NCBI GenBank assembly: GCA_949152475.1
Contig: OX424559.1
Location: forward strand, 20,367,809 to 20,431,808
From: Terebella lapidaria
Lineage: Eukaryota; Annelida; Polychaeta; Terebellida; Terebellidae
Reading direction: 5' to 3'
Length of the DNA stretch: 64,000 nt
The notes beneath the pieces were generated by a model. That model saw only the letters and a program-made list of their open reading frames with translations. It was not told the origin of the DNA and did no database searches. Within the stretch, counting starts at the first letter, position 1. The number at the start of each line of letters is the position of its first letter. The position numbers were made by a program, and so were the translations under genes. Shown here one piece after another: positions 10,022 through 20,624 of the stretch.

Positions 10022-10843
10022 TCAGGGTCGTACAAGGGCTCGTCCCACTACTAGGGGGTCGTCCTCCATCGGCTCTCTTGCGGACTGCACGAGGCCGGCC
10101 TTCGGAACTCCTCCCTCACTTCCCGTCAGTTTGAGGTCCACCGTCATTTCTGGAAAGGGTGGCAAGACGACCGTTTCCTCCATCACCAGTGTGTAGGCAG
10201 CGTCCTCGTGGCCCGAGCTCATCACTACGGTAGTGTCGCCCACCTGCCACTCGCCCTTACGCAGATCCAGCTGTCCCCCAATCTGTTGAAGTACATCAAG
10301 CCCCAGCACACCCGGGATTCCCAGCTTGGCTACCAATACGTCTGCCGACACGAGTCGTGTGACCAGTAGAAGTTGTACTGTCATTTCACCTCGAACCTGT
10401 AAGTAGTCTCCGGTTGCTGCCCGTAACCTTATTCTCGTCTGCCTTATCGTCGCTTTATGTTCGTCATCCAATTGGTCGAAGAGACACTCGTCCAGAACGG
10501 TGGAGGAGGCACCCGTGTCCACCAACATACGAGTCACCGTCCCCATAACATGGCATGCCACATACCACGCCAATGTGCCTCGGGAACCGGCTGGCAACGA
10601 CACCACCTGGCCATTTCTGTCAATCTTAAGAGAGCTGCCACTCTGCTCAGGGACACTGCCCTGGATAAGTACTGAATCGTCCAACCACAGTGATGCACCA
10701 CCCTGGTCCTCTCTGTCAATCTTTAGGGATGCTCCCCCCTCGGAACTGCCGCTCCGGATAAGTACTGAGTCGTCCACCAGCAATGGCTGCTGCGCTGGCC
10801 GCTTGGTCATTTCGTTCACCCGGCCCTCCGTCTCCTCTTTCAC
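10022..10843 (-). pseudogene. Retroviral-type aspartic protease region (relic)
   Basis: The reading frame contains the protease active site VDTGASSTVLDE (coded near 10,500-10,530) and the later VLGLDVLQQIGG motif, typical of a pepsin-like retroelement protease embedded in pol. It corresponds to the middle of the 42,595-47,667 pol of element A. Frame breaks separate it from the RT remnant. Dead copy. Confidence 0.85.
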
Positions 10844-11252
10844 GGCCGCTTTTGGTTCAGTTGAATGGGGGGGGGGGATGGTCCCTGCTGTTTCGCAGCC
10901 ACTAGCCTCAAGGTTGTAACTTGCTGGCCTTCCTTGCTGCTAGCAGAAACCTCGTTGACGTCTCCGTGGGTCATTAGACGCTCCACGGCTCCATCGGTCT
11001 GCATTTCGTCGACGTCTCCGTGGGTCATTAGACGCTCCACGGCTCCATCAGTTTGCTGTACATTGGCACTCCCGTCTGTGTTGACTCTAAATAGTCGAGA
11101 ATTCGATCCTCGAGCTCCTCTTGTGCCCATCCAGTCACTTCGGATGCACACCTGAAAAGCCTATTAAAAATCTGTGAAACTAAAAATTCCCCACTGACGA
11201 TGTGTTCTTCACGTCTTCGTTGTGCTTCCCGCCTGTGAAGCCGTGCAAACAC
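10844..11252 (-). pseudogene. N-terminal pol segment with repeated QTDGAVERL (relic)
   Basis: Two overlapping broken frames (11,252-11,028 and 11,151-10,840) match the pol N-terminus of element A, including two tandem copies of a QTDGAVERLMTHGDV-type unit (element A has three). A run of G residues (10,866-10,874) marks one frame break. Confidence 0.75.
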
Positions 11253-11290
11253 CTGTCACTGGCCCATACGGTTGGGGGCGGGTATGAGCC

Positions 11291-11593
11291 CTACCAGTTT
11301 TCCGACTCTTCGTCTGCTGAACCGTTGTCCTCACCAATCTCCTCGATTAGTTGACGCAAGCGCTCGTCCTTGGTCCGAGGTGGCGGCCGGTCTGGACACT
11401 GGAACTTTCGATGACCCGGTTTTCCGCAGTACCAGCAGTCATCTGGTCCCGGCCTAGCACTTGGTCCCTTGTTCTCAGCAGTGGCGGCCCTCGGTTTGAT
11501 AGACAGCACCTGCTCACACAGCTCGATTAGTCGACCCAGCTTCCTGTCCTGGCTCTCAAAGAGCTCCTTGAAGTAGGGAAGTCTGGGTAGACC
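11291..11593 (-). pseudogene. Nucleocapsid end of gag (relic)
   Basis: It contains the CCHC knuckle CWYCGKPGHRKFQC and ends SADEESENW-stop just before pol begins, as in element A. Homology to element A stops at GGGTAGACC (11,593), where family C LTR sequence follows. The open frame continuing to 11,686 is a chance fusion into that LTR. Confidence 0.85.
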
Positions 11594-12144
11594 AATTTTT
11601 GCCCAAAGATCACGGCAGGATATTCTTTCTGAACACTTTCTTGTTTCTGGCCGCTTCATGTTCGAAGCACGTGCGGTGCTTAGCAACGCCCTCTAACTCT
11701 CTCGCCCATTATACTGTAACAATGGTCTTATCTCATTTCCCTCGTATCTCGTGCTGCAGAGCTATTAATACTCTGGAGCCCTGTTGTTCAGTGGAGTTGT
11801 CTGAGAGCTGAGCAAGGCGAGAGAACGACGGAGGGCTCGACCATGAGTCCAACGTCCTCACTCTTCGGCTAAAGCCCACGAGGGCCCTGGGGACAATTCT
11901 CATAGGGGGCCCAGGTCGGGGAACCGTGCTGACTCGGGGGCTCACGCCCTGTGGATCACCAGTCTCCCGCCTGGGATGGTGCAAAACAGGCTCTGGCAGA
12001 CCGTCAGGGGTTGTATCCCCGTGGTGGACTGCGGCGAGCCGGCCTCACAAGTTAACACCATGGTGATGATCCTGTATCTCAGTGGTGTCCATATGTCTGG
12101 GCTCGCTTGGCGGGCTGCTCCTGGTTAACGATCTGAAGTAAATG
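11594..12144 (+). repeat. Degenerate family C LTR (probable 5' LTR)
   Basis: From TTTTTGCCCAAAGATCACGG onward this is the inverse complement of the solo LTR at 6,837-7,375, with identity falling off after about 12,000. Segments such as GTGGATCACCAGTCTCCCGC and GCGGCGAGCCGGCC remain alignable. Its + orientation agrees with the + strand pol relic that follows, so the two probably belong to one old element. The exact right border and primer site cannot be fixed by eye. Confidence 0.55.
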
Positions 12145-12260
12145 CTGCGCCCGCAGTGACCCTCGGTGAGCGGACTATCCGCGAGGATCCGAGGATAGCG
12201 GGTGCGCGTCCGCCGTGACCCACGGTGAGCGGCTTATCCGCAAGGATCCGGGATAGTGGA
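12145..12260. repeat. Two tandem copies of a 58 bp unit
   Basis: The unit TGCGC.CCGC.GTGACCC.CGGTGAGCGG..TATCCGC is present at 12,145 and again at 12,203. It lies just inside the presumed LTR of the family C relic. Confidence 0.75.
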
Positions 12261-13870
12261 CGACGTCAAAATATACACATACTTGCTCACGATTGCAAAC
12301 GAGTATGAGTAAATGCACTGACCTGGACTCTCATTCAGTCAGGTCAACAGTGACGCACCTGCCAAGCCAGCCAAGAACGCAACAGTGGGTATGAGAGTCA
12401 GACAATGTAACAAAATTCGTGCCGTCGAGCACCTATCCGGTGACTTCCCGCCAATTACACTGACGTGACACGAATAACTGCCGCAGATGTAGACCTCCGA
12501 CCCAGCCAAGAGAAATCGCCTGCAGAGACCATCCCAGCGACGACTGACAACATCACCACAGCTCCACCGATCGCCACAATTACGACCACGCCACACATGA
12601 CGACATATACACCCGACACTCCCTGTGTCGAGTCATCCTCAGCCTGACCCAGGAGCGTATATCTCTGGCAATAGTGTCACTGCACACTCCAGATATCAGC
12701 CATCGATTGATGTCACCATCTCCAGATGTCACCATCGTGCAACCTCCACTTCCTGCCACGCCACAATCTCAAGTTGTCTCATTGATCCTAGTTGAATACC
12801 AAGTGCCACAGATCGGACCTCCAAATGTGCCACCAAACGGAATATAACGGAGTGCTGAAAATTGCTGGTACACATCAGTGGATGAACCTTCAAGGCAGTT
12901 CTAGAATCTGGAACTCAGATATCGCTGCTCCGCCATGATATGCTCTGATATGGGAATGGGGACCCAAGTCCTATTGATGGATACCTGGACCTCACAATCC
13001 AAGTTGGAATGTAAGAAATGATGGTGACATTCTGTGTGGCAGCCATTCATGACGAGATGATTATCGGTATGAATTTCTTCAGACAGGTGAATGCCGTTGT
13101 GAATTATGGTGAAGGAACAATTCAGGTGAACAAGGAGATCATGTTTGCGCACGAAGACCTTGAGGCCAATGTCGTTTGAATGGCCTTACGTCGAAACGTC
13201 ACTGTGGCACCTCGCAGTGAAGCTGTCATCTAGCTAGTATCTATCTTAAAGATTCGAGTACGCCAACACCCGCGTCTATTATAACCACTGACGAATTTTT
13301 CTGAGGAGACAGGTCTCGTCATGGGTCAAACACTGCAAAGGTGTGAAAGTGACAGTAGTCAATCCAGCGTATACAGGAGTGACCCTGACACGCTCCGACC
13401 CCCTCTCTGTTGCCAGCCCAATCAAGAGAATTGTCAGTGCTCTGTCCAAGCCAGGAGCTGATCCAGATCTGTCACAAACATGCGCCGATCACTACGGCGA
13501 CCTTAATCGCCGTAGTATCTTTAAGAAATGGTGGATCGTGCCGGACTCGAAACAGAACAGCAGCACTGCTGCGCCAACTGTACCAATACAAGGACACGTT
13601 CATTAGCTCAGACGGACAACTGGGTTGGACACACGTTGAGCAAGACCGGATCGACACCAGAAACTCCATGCCAAACATCAGCGTTGCATGCCACAAGCCC
13701 AGCAACAGATCATCGACGAAGAGGTCGACAAGATGCTTCGGTTGGGATGCATCGAGCAATGTGCTATTGGCAGGTCGAGGTTTCTGTGGAAATTGGTAGA
13801 TTTTGTCGCCATGGCATCCTGAAATGCCATTGTACAGCCACTGAAAATGGCTGTAAAACCGCACCACTCA
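12261..13870 (+). pseudogene. Decayed family C gypsy polyprotein
   Basis: No long frame is intact, but pieces are recognisable. Near 13,020-13,180 a protease C-terminal part reads DEMIIGMNFFRQVNAVVNYG. At 13,343-13,430 a VVNPAYTGVTLTRSDPLSVA segment resembles the protease-RT spacer. At 13,560-13,770 the order is LLRQLYQYKDTFISSDGQLG, then a shifted frame with QQQIIDEEVDKML, the block preceding RT in elements A and B. At about 13,770-13,800 YWQVEV of the RT fingers appears after a deletion. The rest of RT, RNase H and integrase is absent. No function is likely. Confidence 0.7.
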
Positions 13871-13919
13871 CGGTGATAATGGAATTAGCCCATCACTGAT
13901 ATAAAAATTACCCCAAGGG

Positions 13920-14274
13920 CTAAGAAAGTTTACCGGACAATATGTGTTTTATACTTTAGATAATAGCCATTTTGTCCCAAGACCTTGAAAGTACTGTCAT
14001 TGGTCAAATTGGTCATTGGTCAAAGGTCAAAGGTCATCAGAATATTTAGCATGTATCATTTTCTATATGTGCACAATTGATTGCTAAGCTGTAAACTCAA
14101 CAATAAGTGAGATATTAGCCATTTTTTGCCCTGATCTTGAAAATGAGGTAAAAATTCAAATTCAAGGTCATGACAATATTCAGCATATATCATTTCCTAT
14201 ATGTTCACAATTAATATCTAAGCTGTAGAGTCGACAATGAGCGAGATATTAGCCATTTTGAGCGAGATATTAGC
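13920..14274. repeat. ~140 bp tandem repeat rich in AGGTCA half-sites
   Basis: Units contain GATATTAGCCATTTT, CTTGAAAATGAGGT, CAAGGTCATGACAATATTCA and CATATATCATTTCCTATATG in fixed order, repeating about every 140 bases. The array resumes at 14,763-15,060 after the LINE insertion. Single units recur in the palindrome arms (about 22,930-23,050 and 25,730-25,830). Confidence 0.75.
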
Positions 14275-14762
14275 CATTGGTATAGCGCTCATTTATACAC
14301 ATATATATATATATGCAATCAGCGGCGCTGAACAATGAAATAAAAAGAAATATGGAGTACATAAAACCAGACACAATGAAATTATTGGAATGCTCCGGCA
14401 AAGTAATGAACTTGTTCCTCATGACTTCCAATAGGACGTCATGATCGACTGTGTCGAACGCGGCCGAGAGATCTATGCTCACTAGTGGTGTAAGGCGTTG
14501 GTGTTCCATGTTACACAAAATATCGTTAGCTAGTTTGACCAGTGCTGTCTCCGTGCTGAAGCCTTTCCTGTAGGCAGACTGGTACTGAGGAAGTAGGGTA
14601 TGTTCCTCCAAATAGGCCATAAACTGGTGGAGACATGCTCTCTCGACAATTTTGGAGAGAAATGGCAAATTGCTCACTGGACGGTAGTTCTGAAGAACAC
14701 AGTCAAGGCCATTTTTCTTTAGAAGTGGCTTGATGATTGACGTTTTCCACAAGTCAGCGAAA
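14275..14762 (-). pseudogene. LINE reverse transcriptase fragment
   Basis: A 160-codon frame (14,752-14,270) has the fingers/palm order of non-LTR retrotransposon RT: NYRPVSNLPFLSKIVERACL, then LLPQYQSAYRKGFSTETAL, then LVSIDLSAAFDTVDHDVLL, where the first palm aspartate lies. The catalytic FADD block is missing. Motif style suggests the CR1/L2/Jockey group, which I infer from wording of the motifs only. It interrupts the ~140 bp repeats. An AT-dinucleotide run at about 14,302-14,315 lies at its 3' side, consistent with a microsatellite tail. Truncated and inactive. Confidence 0.8.
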
Positions 14763-15060
14763 ACACCATTTTGTAGCGAATCCCTTTAAAATGAGATTAA
14801 AGTCAAATTCACGGTCATCAGTATATTCGGCATACATCTTTTTCTATGAGTCCACAATTTATTCCCAAGCTGTAGTCAATATCAAGCAAGATATTAGCCA
14901 TTTTATGCTCTGACCTTGAAAACTAGGTCCAAGGTCAAATTCAAGGTCATGAGAATATTCAGCATATATCATTTCCTCTATTTCCACTATTGATTCATAA
15001 TCGGTAATCTCAATTTTGATGAGATATTATGAGATATAATGAGATATCAGAAATAATGTG
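14763..15060. repeat. ~140 bp AGGTCA-rich repeats, continued
   Basis: Two further units, the last (from about 14,893) passing into the left palindrome arm. The window's last bases match this unit in inverse orientation, so the arm may extend further than can be seen. Confidence 0.75.
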
Positions 15061-15084
15061 TCCCATTATAAAGCATAGGGATAT

Positions 15085-16338
15085 TTAACATGGTGAAGTA
15101 CATTTGGGACCCGTCGAAAAAATTTAAATGGTCATGCATGCACAGACCAGCGATTCAAGGGCAACAAAACTTATACACATCACAGAGGTATATAAGAAGT
15201 TTTGAAATCAAAATCTCAATATTGTCTGAACAATTTTTAAGAAAATGGCCGCCAAGGTCAGAAATTGGCCGTTTTTCGACGAAAATGGCCGCCATTTTGA
15301 AAATATCGCAGAGATCAAAAGACTAAAAACACCCCCCCCCCCGCCTGAATATTTTTAAGATATTTTTGTGCAAAATTTCAAAAAGATTTGATCGTAAACT
15401 TTACAGATAAACATGTAGACGGACGACGACGGACGCAACGCCACGGCAATAGGTTCTTGGACCAAAGGTTCCGTAACCTAAAAACACACAAACAAGGTTC
15501 GGTAACCTAAAAACACAAAACAAGTTCTGATGTATCTCTGGTGGTATTTTTCAGATGAAAAGTCGAATTATTTCAGAGTTATGAGATAGGACGCGTCCCT
15601 CCAAATTTAGTGACAATTGAATATTGCAATCACATTAGAACGGTTCTCATCAGATTTCCATGGAAACGGGACATTTCCAAGGCAATGAATAATGCTTCCC
15701 ATTCTTTAATTTTTGAAAAGATTGAATTGAATCTTTTCAAGTCATTGACGTTATGTGCTCAGAAACACGCATACAAACGTACACATTCTTTGACCACATT
15801 AAAAATATCTTCGCGAGCAGGGAGAATGAAAAACTGTGGATATTAATGAGGCTCCAGCCCCAAGCGTGTCCCCCAAAATCACTGATCTCAATCACAGGGT
15901 CCGATCCTGTATGATCTCACTATAGGGCTGGAAAGTGATATTTAAAACGTCGCGTTATGTGATTTCGTCAATCTGGGGACAAAACAATTTTCTGCCAAAT
16001 AGAGAAAAGTTTCTGCTGAATTGAGAAAATGCTACATGTTCTGTTTCACCTAACATATTGGGTATTGAATTTATGTATATACACTAATATGATGTATTCT
16101 ATCCCAGGGATGTTGTGTTTATTAGTCAATATTTCCGAACTATAGCCTAACTATACAACTTAATTATCAAAATAGTCATGCAATTCTTAGCGCATTAAGA
16201 GCCAATTAAGGCTCTTGAAACCAAAATACGGTTAACCATTGTTTAATATCTAAGAAGTGGCGGCTATGATATGGGTGTAGTGACAGCTATAACTGGAGCC
16301 ATACTAGTTAAACCTGATCTTAAGATAATGACTGGGTG
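15085..16338. other. Dispersed-repeat DNA, no gene
   Basis: It includes GACGGACGACGACGGACGC (about 15,418-15,436) followed by CAATAGGTTCTTGG and two CGGTAACCTAAAAACAC-like ends, a layout common in repeats of marine invertebrates. A run of C at 15,332-15,342 is longer (13) in the right arm. Open frames at 15,090-15,326 and 15,610-15,846 are mirrored at 63,603-63,839 and 63,082-63,318, but only because the arms are copies. They show no protein features. Confidence 0.6.
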
Positions 16339-16790
16339 GAATTTCGGCGCGCTGCAAAGGAGTTTACCCTGATTGGATGGTATTTCAGTGGGCTCAGCTT
16401 GATTCAGGCGCGCACAAAAACGTGTTGTATCATTGGCCATGTTAAAATGTTATTTAGGTGCGCTGAAACGATAAAAGTTTAATTGGGTATAATTTCAGCG
16501 CGCCAAAATTATTTATTTCAGCGCGCCAAAAATAATTTCGGCGCGCATGAATGTTAGTTATGATAGACTTGGCCAACGAAAAAGTTCATCCATAATACCT
16601 CTAAGACATGTTTGTCTAGCATGACGAGTCCGAAAATAACGTCCGTTTCGCTCTACGACGCACCGTTTCCGAGATATCGACGAAAACGAAAAATGCCGAC
16701 TTGGCAAAAAAATTTCGGGTCAAGGTCAAAGTTCATCCATAATACCCCTTAGACATGTTTGTCTAGGGTGACGAGTCCGAAAATAATGTC
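16339..16790. repeat. GCGCGC repeat plus ~147 bp units (left arm)
   Basis: The same composite as 3,591-4,625 but inverted: GCGCGC motif block 16,339-16,560, then ~147 bp units with GTCCGAAAATA at about 16,627 and 16,774. Its mirror in the right arm is at about 52,560-53,150. Confidence 0.8.
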
Positions 16791-17220
16791 CGTTTCGCTC
16801 TACGATGCACCGTTTCTGAGATATGCAATCAGCCTCAAGGATGACTCACCAAAATTGTTTTCGGCCCCTGGGTCAAAGGTCGTTTGTGGGATTGACTTCA
16901 TAATCGATAGGTTTCCTCCGAGACACTATATCAACGTACATGTCAAGTTTCAGAATGGTAGCACAAGTACTTTTCGAGTTATCATCCAGAAACCATTTGA
17001 CACAAAATTCATCCTCACGGACTAACCGGACCTCGGAGCCGGCTCCAAAACAATAGGGTTCATCTATGTAATATATCTGATAACTGGTGAAAATTTCTCG
17101 AAGATTCGTCAAGGCGTTCTCGAGTTATCGTCCGGAAACCAAAAAGTGAAAATAGAAAAAAGAAAAAGAAAAAAAAAAATTCTGACAAAACCATAAGGGC
17201 ATTTCGTGCCGAAATGCCCT
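16791..17220 (+). repeat. ~420 bp direct repeat, first copy
   Basis: From CGTTTCGCTCTACGATGCAC to the hairpin GGGCATTTCG...CGAAATGCCC. A second copy begins 997 bases downstream (17,788). The right arm has only one copy (about 52,120-52,545). Confidence 0.85.
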
Positions 17221-17787
17221 AATTACAGCGTAATAACGCTCTAATTTACACTGCCAGAGACATCATCAGACCTGTTGTTTCATCAGCTCAATCATATGTA
17301 GGTAAATCTCAAAATTACTCTGATCTAGATATGTTTATTACAAATCACGACAATGGAAATATGATAGGAAGGTGAACAGTTTAATTTAGAGCGTAATAAC
17401 GCTCTAAATTAGAGCGTTATAACGCTCTAAATTAGAGCGTTATAACGCTGTATTACAGCGTTATTACACTGTAATTAGAGCGTTATAACGCTCTAAAAAA
17501 ATATCTCGTTCCTCTATGTGGCGAATATGAGCTTCCGTACAATAACAATTGTAAAGAACATGTTACCATCAATGTTGGAAAATAACGTCCGTTTCGCACT
17601 ACGACGCACCGTTTCCGAAATACATGAAATATGGCCGAAAATGATTGCACTAAGAGGCACCGTTTCCGAGATATGGCCGAAAATGAAAAACGCCGACTCA
17701 GGAAAAATAAATTTGGCCCAGGGCCAAGTTCACACAAAATAATCCTAAGACATGTATGCCTAGTGTCACGAGTCCGAAAATAACGTC
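17221..17787. repeat. Palindromic-unit array and repeat debris
   Basis: AGCGTTATAACGCT units occur at 17,221-17,250 and 17,380-17,500, followed by degenerate ~147 bp units. This whole segment is absent from the right arm. Confidence 0.75.
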
Positions 17788-18197
17788 CGTTTCGCTCTAC
17801 GATGCACCGTTTCTGAGATATGCAATCAGCCTCAAAGATGACTCACCAAAATTGTTTTCGGCCCCTGGGTCAAAGGTCGTTTGAGGGATTGACTCCATAA
17901 TCTATACGGTTCCTCTGAGACACTATATCAACGTACATGTCAAGTTTCAGAATGGTAGCACAAGTACTTTTTAAGTTATCATCCGGAAACCATTTGACAC
18001 AAAATTCATCCTCACAGACTAACCGGACCTCGGAGCCGGCTCCAAAACAATAGAGTTCATCTATGTAATATATGTGATAACTGGTGAAAATTTCTCAAAG
18101 ATTCGTCAATGCGTTCTCAAGTTATCGTCCGAAAACCGAAAAGTGAAAAAAAAAAATTCTGACAAAACCATAATGGCATTTCGTGCCGAAATGCCCT
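17788..18197 (+). repeat. ~420 bp direct repeat, second copy
   Basis: Second copy of 16,791-17,220 with scattered differences. Its right border continues into the same AAAAAGTGCCTCCCTACCCA sequence that follows the single copy in the right arm. Confidence 0.85.
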
Positions 18198-18660
18198 AAT
18201 AAAAAGTGCCTCCCTACCCAATTTTCTTTTGAGCTGAAGTCGGCATTTTTGGCAAAATAAAAAATGAAAAATAAAAAAATAAAAAGTCCCTCTATACCAA
18301 GTTTTGAAAAAATAGGAGGACGAGAAACAGAAAATTAATTTTTTTAGGCTTTAAATCGAAATTTTGTGTTTTTAAAGAACCATGTAGCGTTTCGGAAGCC
18401 ATGTTTATGAAAATCTATTGCCGTTTGCATCATAGACATGTAGTATTCAGTTAAATAGTTCGCTTGAAATAATTTGACTGAAACCAAGGCAATAAAGGGT
18501 GTAAACGAGTCAGAAAAATCAGAATATACATATGAATTTAGTTCAGTATCCGGTCACATTTTGCAATTCCTCTAAGCTGGTCTTGGTCAAACACACACTG
18601 TCTTAAACCCTTAAATTATTTCACATTTGGTCATGTTAGTGTAAATCAAGGTAAATTGCC
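18198..18660. other. No gene seen
   Basis: AT-rich, partly homopurine sequence. Mirrored at 51,665-52,118. Confidence 0.5.
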
Positions 18661-18663
18661 CAC

Positions 18664-18771
18664 CACATTTCTGTCCAGAGTAGCGTGTGCTGGTACTGTG
18701 CTGGGCAGGTCAGCTGAAGTGGACGCATGTCTTGATCGCTTGTAGGGAGGGTCATCCGAGGTTGACAAGTT
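18664..18771 (-). other. Exon-like segment 2 downstream of the recombinase
   Basis: The acceptor TTTACAATTTCCAG precedes AACTTGTCAACCTCGGATGA, and GTGGGC donor-like bases follow. It is a diverged duplicate of 19,021-19,109. In the phase that would continue from that segment it stops at TGA within seven codons. It is mirrored at 51,540-51,645. Confidence 0.4.
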
Positions 18772-19020
18772 CTGGAAATTGTAAACAGCAGAGGATGTAA
18801 CCAAATAGACTCAAGGATCCCATAAGTTCTCATTCCAGGGAATAAATTCATTATGCGTACATAAAATTAATTTGGCTCACTTTTTGCAAATTGGTTAATA
18901 GGCTAAACAAGATATGAATGACACAAAATTTCAGCTGAGTGCACATGGAAACTGTCAACTAAAATTCAATTATCATTTCAAGCATAATCAATGCAAACTC
19001 AAGGCATGCGTATGGCCTAC

Positions 19021-19109
19021 CACGATCTGGTCCTGAGTGGCGTCTCCTGAGAGGCTCCTGGGCAGCGAGCGCTTCAGCTTGTTGGGAGGGTCGGCTGAGG
19101 TTGACAAAT
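19021..19109 (-). other. Exon-like segment 1 downstream of the recombinase
   Basis: Acceptor TTTGCACTTTCCAG, body of 89 bases, donor GTG|GTAGGCC. If spliced to the donor at 19,310 of the recombinase exon, the frame stays open through it (starting EFVNLSRP). In the right arm the acceptor AG is changed to CG (about 51,206) and element A lies in the intron, so only the left copy could splice this way. Confidence 0.45.
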
Positions 19110-19205
19110 TCTGGAAAGTGCAAACAGCAAAGATTGTTACAGGAATAGGCTCACATATTCTCCAGTGTCCCTGGCAATGTACAGTATATTTAGGAGATTT
19201 TGATA

Positions 19206-20624
19206 TCACACTGAAATTTCAATGACACACAAGGAAATCAACATATCGACATTCACGCAAAAAGACCTTTTAACTGTACAGTTGCAACAAATTTGCAGTA
19301 AGTATTCACCTGGTACATTGTGGGTCATAAGTGGCCCGACCTGGCAGATTTCTTTTATCGCTGGAGGCACAGCATAAACGTTACGGCTCATTGTTTCCTT
19401 GTGCCCCATGTGTTGTAAGAAGGTATCCAACACTCCGGGCTGCACTTCCTCTAACCCCCCAAAAAAGGTCGAGGCACGGTGCCGTACATCCGTGGCAGTG
19501 ATGACAGGAATCCCAAGTTGCATACATAATCTTCTGATGTCATTATAACCCGACACATTGTCTTGTGATCCTGTTGTATACGGGAAGAGATAATTATTGT
19601 CAAGTGACACGCCTGCTTTCAATCGATTTTCAGGGTCTGCCAACAACAAGCATGCGGCTTCGCAGTCTTTTGGCAGAAGCACTGGTACCAAAGAAAGACC
19701 TTTCCCCATGATATAAATGACAGAAAATTTACTCCGAGTGGTATGGTCTTCTTGGGTCATCTGTTTCGCCCTTTTTGGATCTATCCATGATGATCTTTCT
19801 GCAAAGTCTGTCAAAGATATTTTTGCGGGTTCACTGCCTCTTCGAGCATTCAGAATGGTTAGTTTGGCTAGCACAAGCATTCTGAGTTGGACAAACATGG
19901 CCTGGTTTGTCACTTCTTTCACAGCCTGAATCTCATTGTCAACGTGATGACGTAACTTGTCTAGATTTTGTTCATTTGGTAGAAAAGTCGGTTTCCTATT
20001 CTCCCTCTGTCGTTTTTCCATTAATGCATACTCTGCCCAACCGAAATTTTTTGACCATCTGTTGTGAAGTGTGTCGCGGAACTGTTTTATTTTGTTTACT
20101 AGTTCCTGATCTTTTGACAGGGACAGGTCACCTGGCAGATCTTTTGTAATTTTCTTCAAAAGATTCCCTATGGCCACAGCCAGGCCAGCCAATGATTTAA
20201 CATCTTTGTCATTTGTTTGACACACCACACTGATTGCTTCCTCCAATGCTTCAAAATTCTCTATATCAAACAAATCTCTAAGGCTCGATACGTTTGATGT
20301 TTCTAAGACCAGACGGGCTAACCTTCGCATCGCCGTGCGGGATTTTGTCCGGGCTTCTTTCTCCTTGTTTGGTTTTCTCCCATCATAAATAATTTGCCCA
20401 ACAGTTAGTATCAGATCATCTTTCCTCAGGTACAGGCCGATATCATCGGTGTCCATGTCACTGACAATTTTTTTCAGGAAATCTTCATTTCTTGGGGATG
20501 TTCTGTTTTGCTCCGAAATATCGCTAATATCGGTCCCTTTCACTGGTTTGCTTGGATGTAAACATATTTTCGCGTGTTTTCGAAAGGTGTCACATTTATA
20601 AAATCCACAGCAATTCGGACACAT
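19206..20624 (-). CDS. Zinc-finger tyrosine recombinase-like protein, left copy
   Basis: A 472-codon frame. Residues 3-21 form a C2HC finger (CPNC...H18...C21). After a helical region (about 55-260) comes a tyrosine recombinase/integrase-type catalytic domain: Arg261-Arg262 in LTILNARRGSEPA, Lys309 in MGKG, a second Arg in TATDVRHRAST (Arg381), His408 in LQHMGHKE, and Tyr417 in SRNVYAVP at the nominal nucleophile position nine residues after the His. The usual His of the H-x-x-R box is Thr here. Crypton-type elements and many invertebrate repeats encode such proteins. I infer a mobile or domesticated recombinase, activity unknown. The true protein probably starts upstream on spliced exons, and an in-frame stop lies about 37 codons before this ATG. 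A donor CAG|GTGAAT at 19,310 suggests the last codons are intronic. Confidence 0.75.
   Translation of the reverse strand: MCPNCCGFYKCDTFRKHAKICLHPSKPVKGTDISDISEQNRTSPRNEDFLKKIVSDMDTDDIGLYLRKDDLILTVGQIIYDGRKPNKEKEARTKSRTAMRRLARLVLETSNVSSLRDLFDIENFEALEEAISVVCQTNDKDVKSLAGLAVAIGNLLKKITKDLPGDLSLSKDQELVNKIKQFRDTLHNRWSKNFGWAEYALMEKRQRENRKPTFLPNEQNLDKLRHHVDNEIQAVKEVTNQAMFVQLRMLVLAKLTILNARRGSEPAKISLTDFAERSSWIDPKRAKQMTQEDHTTRSKFSVIYIMGKGLSLVPVLLPKDCEAACLLLADPENRLKAGVSLDNNYLFPYTTGSQDNVSGYNDIRRLCMQLGIPVITATDVRHRASTFFGGLEEVQPGVLDTFLQHMGHKETMSRNVYAVPPAIKEICQVGPLMTHNVPGEYLLQICCNCTVKRSFCVNVDMLISLCVIEISV

Larger units (their letters stand above)
5668..11593 (-). mobile_element. Relic of gypsy family A, internally deleted
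   Basis: In minus-strand order the relic contains nucleocapsid, protease, part of reverse transcriptase, a fragment of the RNase H-integrase linker, ORF3, a polypurine-like segment and the 3' LTR. Every part is homologous to element A at 40,243-51,171. Most of RT, RNase H and integrase are deleted, and the gag N-terminus and 5' LTR are missing: homology stops at 11,593, where family C LTR sequence begins. The left flank TATA (5,664-5,667) would be the target duplication, but its partner is lost. Many frameshifts indicate an old copy. A solo LTR of family C (6,837-7,375) has landed inside it. Confidence 0.85.
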
